Source: Candidatus Sulfotelmatobacter sp. (GTDB lineage Bacteria > Acidobacteriota > Terriglobia > Terriglobales > SbA1). Taken from it: a stretch of DNA of 7,500 nt. Of this stretch, positions 5,506-7,500 are shown in pieces; the first letter of the stretch is position 1; each line of letters opens with the position of its first letter. The translations under genes and the position numbers were made by a program. Below the pieces are notes generated by a model, which was not told where the DNA came from, did no database searches, and saw only the letters and a list, made by a program, of their open reading frames with translations. The stretch is taken from assembly GCA_030151135.1 (NCBI GenBank), contig JASLEQ010000076.1:1-7500 (forward strand), read 5' to 3'.

Positions 5506-7500
5506 ACTGAATCTGCCGCATGACGCCGGTGGCGTTCGGAGCCCCCGCCTGATTGATTGTGCTCGTCGTGGTGATGGTTCCGAAGTTCGCTGCCGGAGTC
5601 TGTGTCTGCGTACCCCACGACACGCTGGGCAGCCCCCATTGCACATGGTTGGGAGCGTTGAACATTTCCATCCGAAACTGCAGGCTCTGCTGTTCCGTTA
5701 CCCGGAAGTTCTTGAACACGGAGGCGTCCACGTTGATCGTGTGCGGTCCATAAACGTTATCGCGCCCGCATGTCCCGAACTGTCCCGCCACCGTGTTTGT
5801 GAAAGCTCCAACATTCAAAAATTGTCTGTACGTCGGATTTGAAAGATATGGACTCGCGCCCGTGCAGTTCAACCGGTTCCCGCTGGGAAGAATGGCTTGT
5901 CCCGCTGAATCCCAGGAAGCCATATCAAGCGGCAGACCGGTCTGTGCGGTCAGAATTCCCGTCACCTGCCAGCCGCCGACGACTTCGTTCAGAAATCCAC
6001 CCTGATTCAGAAAATGTTTGCCTCTTCCGAACGGAAGCTCGTACAGCACTGACCCGACCAGCCGTTGGCGGACGTCAAAATCTGAAGGCCCATAATCACA
6101 GGAACGGCAGTGCGGATTTTCCGGTGTAAAGTCCGCTTGCGTCCCACGAATCGCGCTCGCATCGTCGAGCGACTTCGACCACGTGTATCCAAGCAGTGTA
6201 GTCAATCCCCCGCCGAACCGCTGCGTCAGCTTGACACTCGTCCCGTTATAGTTCCCCACGCCGTCGCCTGTCAGCCATTGAATCGCCTGAAACTCCGGGT
6301 ACGGGGCTCTTTGTGGGAACGGCGTAATCCCGGGCACTGGCCCGTTCGCATTCATCAGAAGATCCAGATGCCGGCTTTCGATGCCGTTATAGCCGAATTC
6401 AATGGTTGTGCTGTTGCCGAACTGCCGTTGAATGTTGGCTACATATTCCATTGAGTAAGTGGTCGGCAAATTAGGATTTGCTCCCCATGTCAGACCCGCC
6501 GGTATTCCAATCGGAAGTTGACTGGCGTTGATGAAATTCTGATAAGTCGTGTTTGGCACCGTCTGCAGACTGCCATTATTACCTGTAACTGTATCTCTGC
6601 CTCCTAACCCACGGTTCAGATCGAAAATAGAATTCTTACTCTCCTGTGAATAAAAGATGCCGAAGCCGGTACGGATCACCCATTTGCTGGACGGACTGTA
6701 CGCGATGCCGAAGCGGGGCGCAAAGTTGATCCAGTCCGTATTGATCAGACGGCTGCCGAGCCGTCCATCGCGCGCGACCTGCGGTGTCGCCGAAAACACT
6801 CCTGGCGAAATCAGTGTTGGAACGTACACAAAGGGTATTCCTTGATAGAAATTGCCATTTGTCCCGGTCCGGACATAGACGGGATGAAGCGCCATGTTCG
6901 GAACATTCGCACTATACGGCAGCGGTGCGTTGATCTGGAAATTCACTTCGTGCTGCGAGGCGTCATAGAACGGTTGCATCACCTCCCAGCGAAGACCCAG
7001 GGTTACCGTCAGCTTGGGAGTAATTTTGTAAGTATCGTCTACATACGCAGCTATCTCGCTAGCGTTATAGCGCGTGATAGCGGGCGCAACGGACATATTG
7101 ATGGTCGCCGGATCCCCCAATAAGAAATCTGCTCCTGAATAGCCGCCCGCCAGATTATTCGGGTTTGCGGTAAAGTTGCCGTTAAATGTAAACTGGCCGC
7201 GCGTAAATTCATTCCCGAATGAGGGGAATTTATTGTATCGATAGGCGCCGCCAAAGCGGAGCGAGTGCTTCCCGATGGTCCACGAGAAATTGTCCGTACC
7301 CTCCAGAATCTTGTCGTTCAGTACATAGGGGCCGTTCGTCGCATTTCCGAAGCTGCTCAATCCGTTTGTAAGGCCGATATTTGGAATACCCCACAAATCC
7401 GGGGTCGGCAGCGAAATCGGTATTCCGATATCCGCGTCGACATTGTCAACGCCAGCCAGCTGTTGTGCAATCTGATTTGTGAGCGAGCTGTATCCGAAAC
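5483..7500 (-). CDS. Oar-like TonB-dependent outer-membrane receptor, C-terminal part
   Basis: The minus-strand frame is open from the right edge to TGA at 5483, giving 671 residues, so the N-terminus is outside the window. Relatives are about 1000-1200 residues, so a signal peptide, carboxypeptidase-regulatory-like domain and plug are probably missing. The visible part is beta-barrel: WTIGKHSLRFGGAYRYNKF (about residue 73 onward), GADFLLGDP, LTVTLGLRWEV, NFAPRFGIAYSPSSKWVIRT, LLGYTWSKSLDDASAI, DVRQRLVGSVLYELPFGRGK and GGWQVTGILTAQTGLPL. It ends in FALKYIF, the terminal aromatic residue expected for barrel insertion by the Bam complex. Four cysteines fall in two loops (C464/C467 and C545/C577) and could form disulphides. 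Such receptors import large or scarce substrates using TonB energy; the substrate is unknown. The TTG codon at 7396 is internal, not the start, because the family sequence continues upstream of it. Confidence 0.95.
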   Translation of the reverse strand, partial: FGYSSLTNQIAQQLAGVDNVDADIGIPISLPTPDLWGIPNIGLTNGLSSFGNATNGPYVLNDKILEGTDNFSWTIGKHSLRFGGAYRYNKFPSFGNEFTRGQFTFNGNFTANPNNLAGGYSGADFLLGDPATINMSVAPAITRYNASEIAAYVDDTYKITPKLTVTLGLRWEVMQPFYDASQHEVNFQINAPLPYSANVPNMALHPVYVRTGTNGNFYQGIPFVYVPTLISPGVFSATPQVARDGRLGSRLINTDWINFAPRFGIAYSPSSKWVIRTGFGIFYSQESKNSIFDLNRGLGGRDTVTGNNGSLQTVPNTTYQNFINASQLPIGIPAGLTWGANPNLPTTYSMEYVANIQRQFGNSTTIEFGYNGIESRHLDLLMNANGPVPGITPFPQRAPYPEFQAIQWLTGDGVGNYNGTSVKLTQRFGGGLTTLLGYTWSKSLDDASAIRGTQADFTPENPHCRSCDYGPSDFDVRQRLVGSVLYELPFGRGKHFLNQGGFLNEVVGGWQVTGILTAQTGLPLDMASWDSAGQAILPSGNRLNCTGASPYLSNPTYRQFLNVGAFTNTVAGQFGTCGRDNVYGPHTINVDASVFKNFRVTEQQSLQFRMEMFNAPNHVQWGLPSVSWGTQTQTPAANFGTITTTSTINQAGAPNATGVMRQIQFALKYIF

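Noticed and set aside
5483..7396. Receptor starting at the TTG at 7396
   Set aside because: The frame continues upstream to the window edge with family-like sequence, so the TTG is an internal leucine.
1..7500. Mobile element, CRISPR array, tRNA/rRNA or integration site
   Set aside because: No transposase or integrase motifs, no regularly spaced repeats, no cloverleaf and no terminal inverted repeats with target duplications were seen by eye.

Overview
The window looks like a chromosomal segment from an Acidobacteriota genome, most likely a Solibacter/Bryobacter-like lineage. The evidence is by recognition only: a MacB/FtsX-type 'ADOP' orphan permease, an Oar-like TonB-dependent outer-membrane receptor, CubicO/beta-lactamase-fold secreted hydrolases, and moderately high GC. 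No mobile element, tRNA, rRNA, CRISPR array or phage gene was seen. Coding density is high and no gap exceeds about 200 bases.

Layout. Almost everything is on the minus strand, so it is read from right to left. (1) 7500-5483: the C-terminal ~671 residues of an Oar-like TonB-dependent receptor, whose 5' end lies beyond the right edge. (2) 4979-5482, plus strand: a Cys/His-containing protein I do not recognise. It converges on the receptor, with the two stop codons directly abutting. (3) 4784-4978: the only divergent promoter region, with several small palindromes. (4) 4783-949: a compact same-strand run with gaps of 38, 16, 62 and 38 bases. It encodes two different secreted SxxK serine hydrolases, a HUMPS-family (3-hexulose-6-phosphate synthase-like) TIM barrel, a SnoaL/NTF2-like small protein, and a CsbD-family stress protein. 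(5) After a 193-base gap with a perfect 10-bp inverted repeat, 755-1: the N-terminal 251 residues of an ADOP permease, cut by the left edge.

How the genes may work together. The two hydrolases are predicted to be exported and to cleave esters or amides. The HUMPS enzyme is cytosolic and acts on a sugar phosphate in known relatives. The SnoaL-like protein is a small alpha+beta-barrel fold used by many isomerases, cyclases and hydrolases. Together they could form a small catabolic or detoxification operon, with the neighbouring TonB receptor importing a related substrate. This is inference from spacing and strand; no substrate is shown by the sequence. csbD may instead be a separate stress gene.

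Nothing here is clearly a new defence or mobile system. The best candidates for a second look are the unrecognised Cys/His protein, the orphan HUMPS enzyme in a hydrolase operon, and the in-phase inverted repeat spanning the two abutting convergent stop codons.
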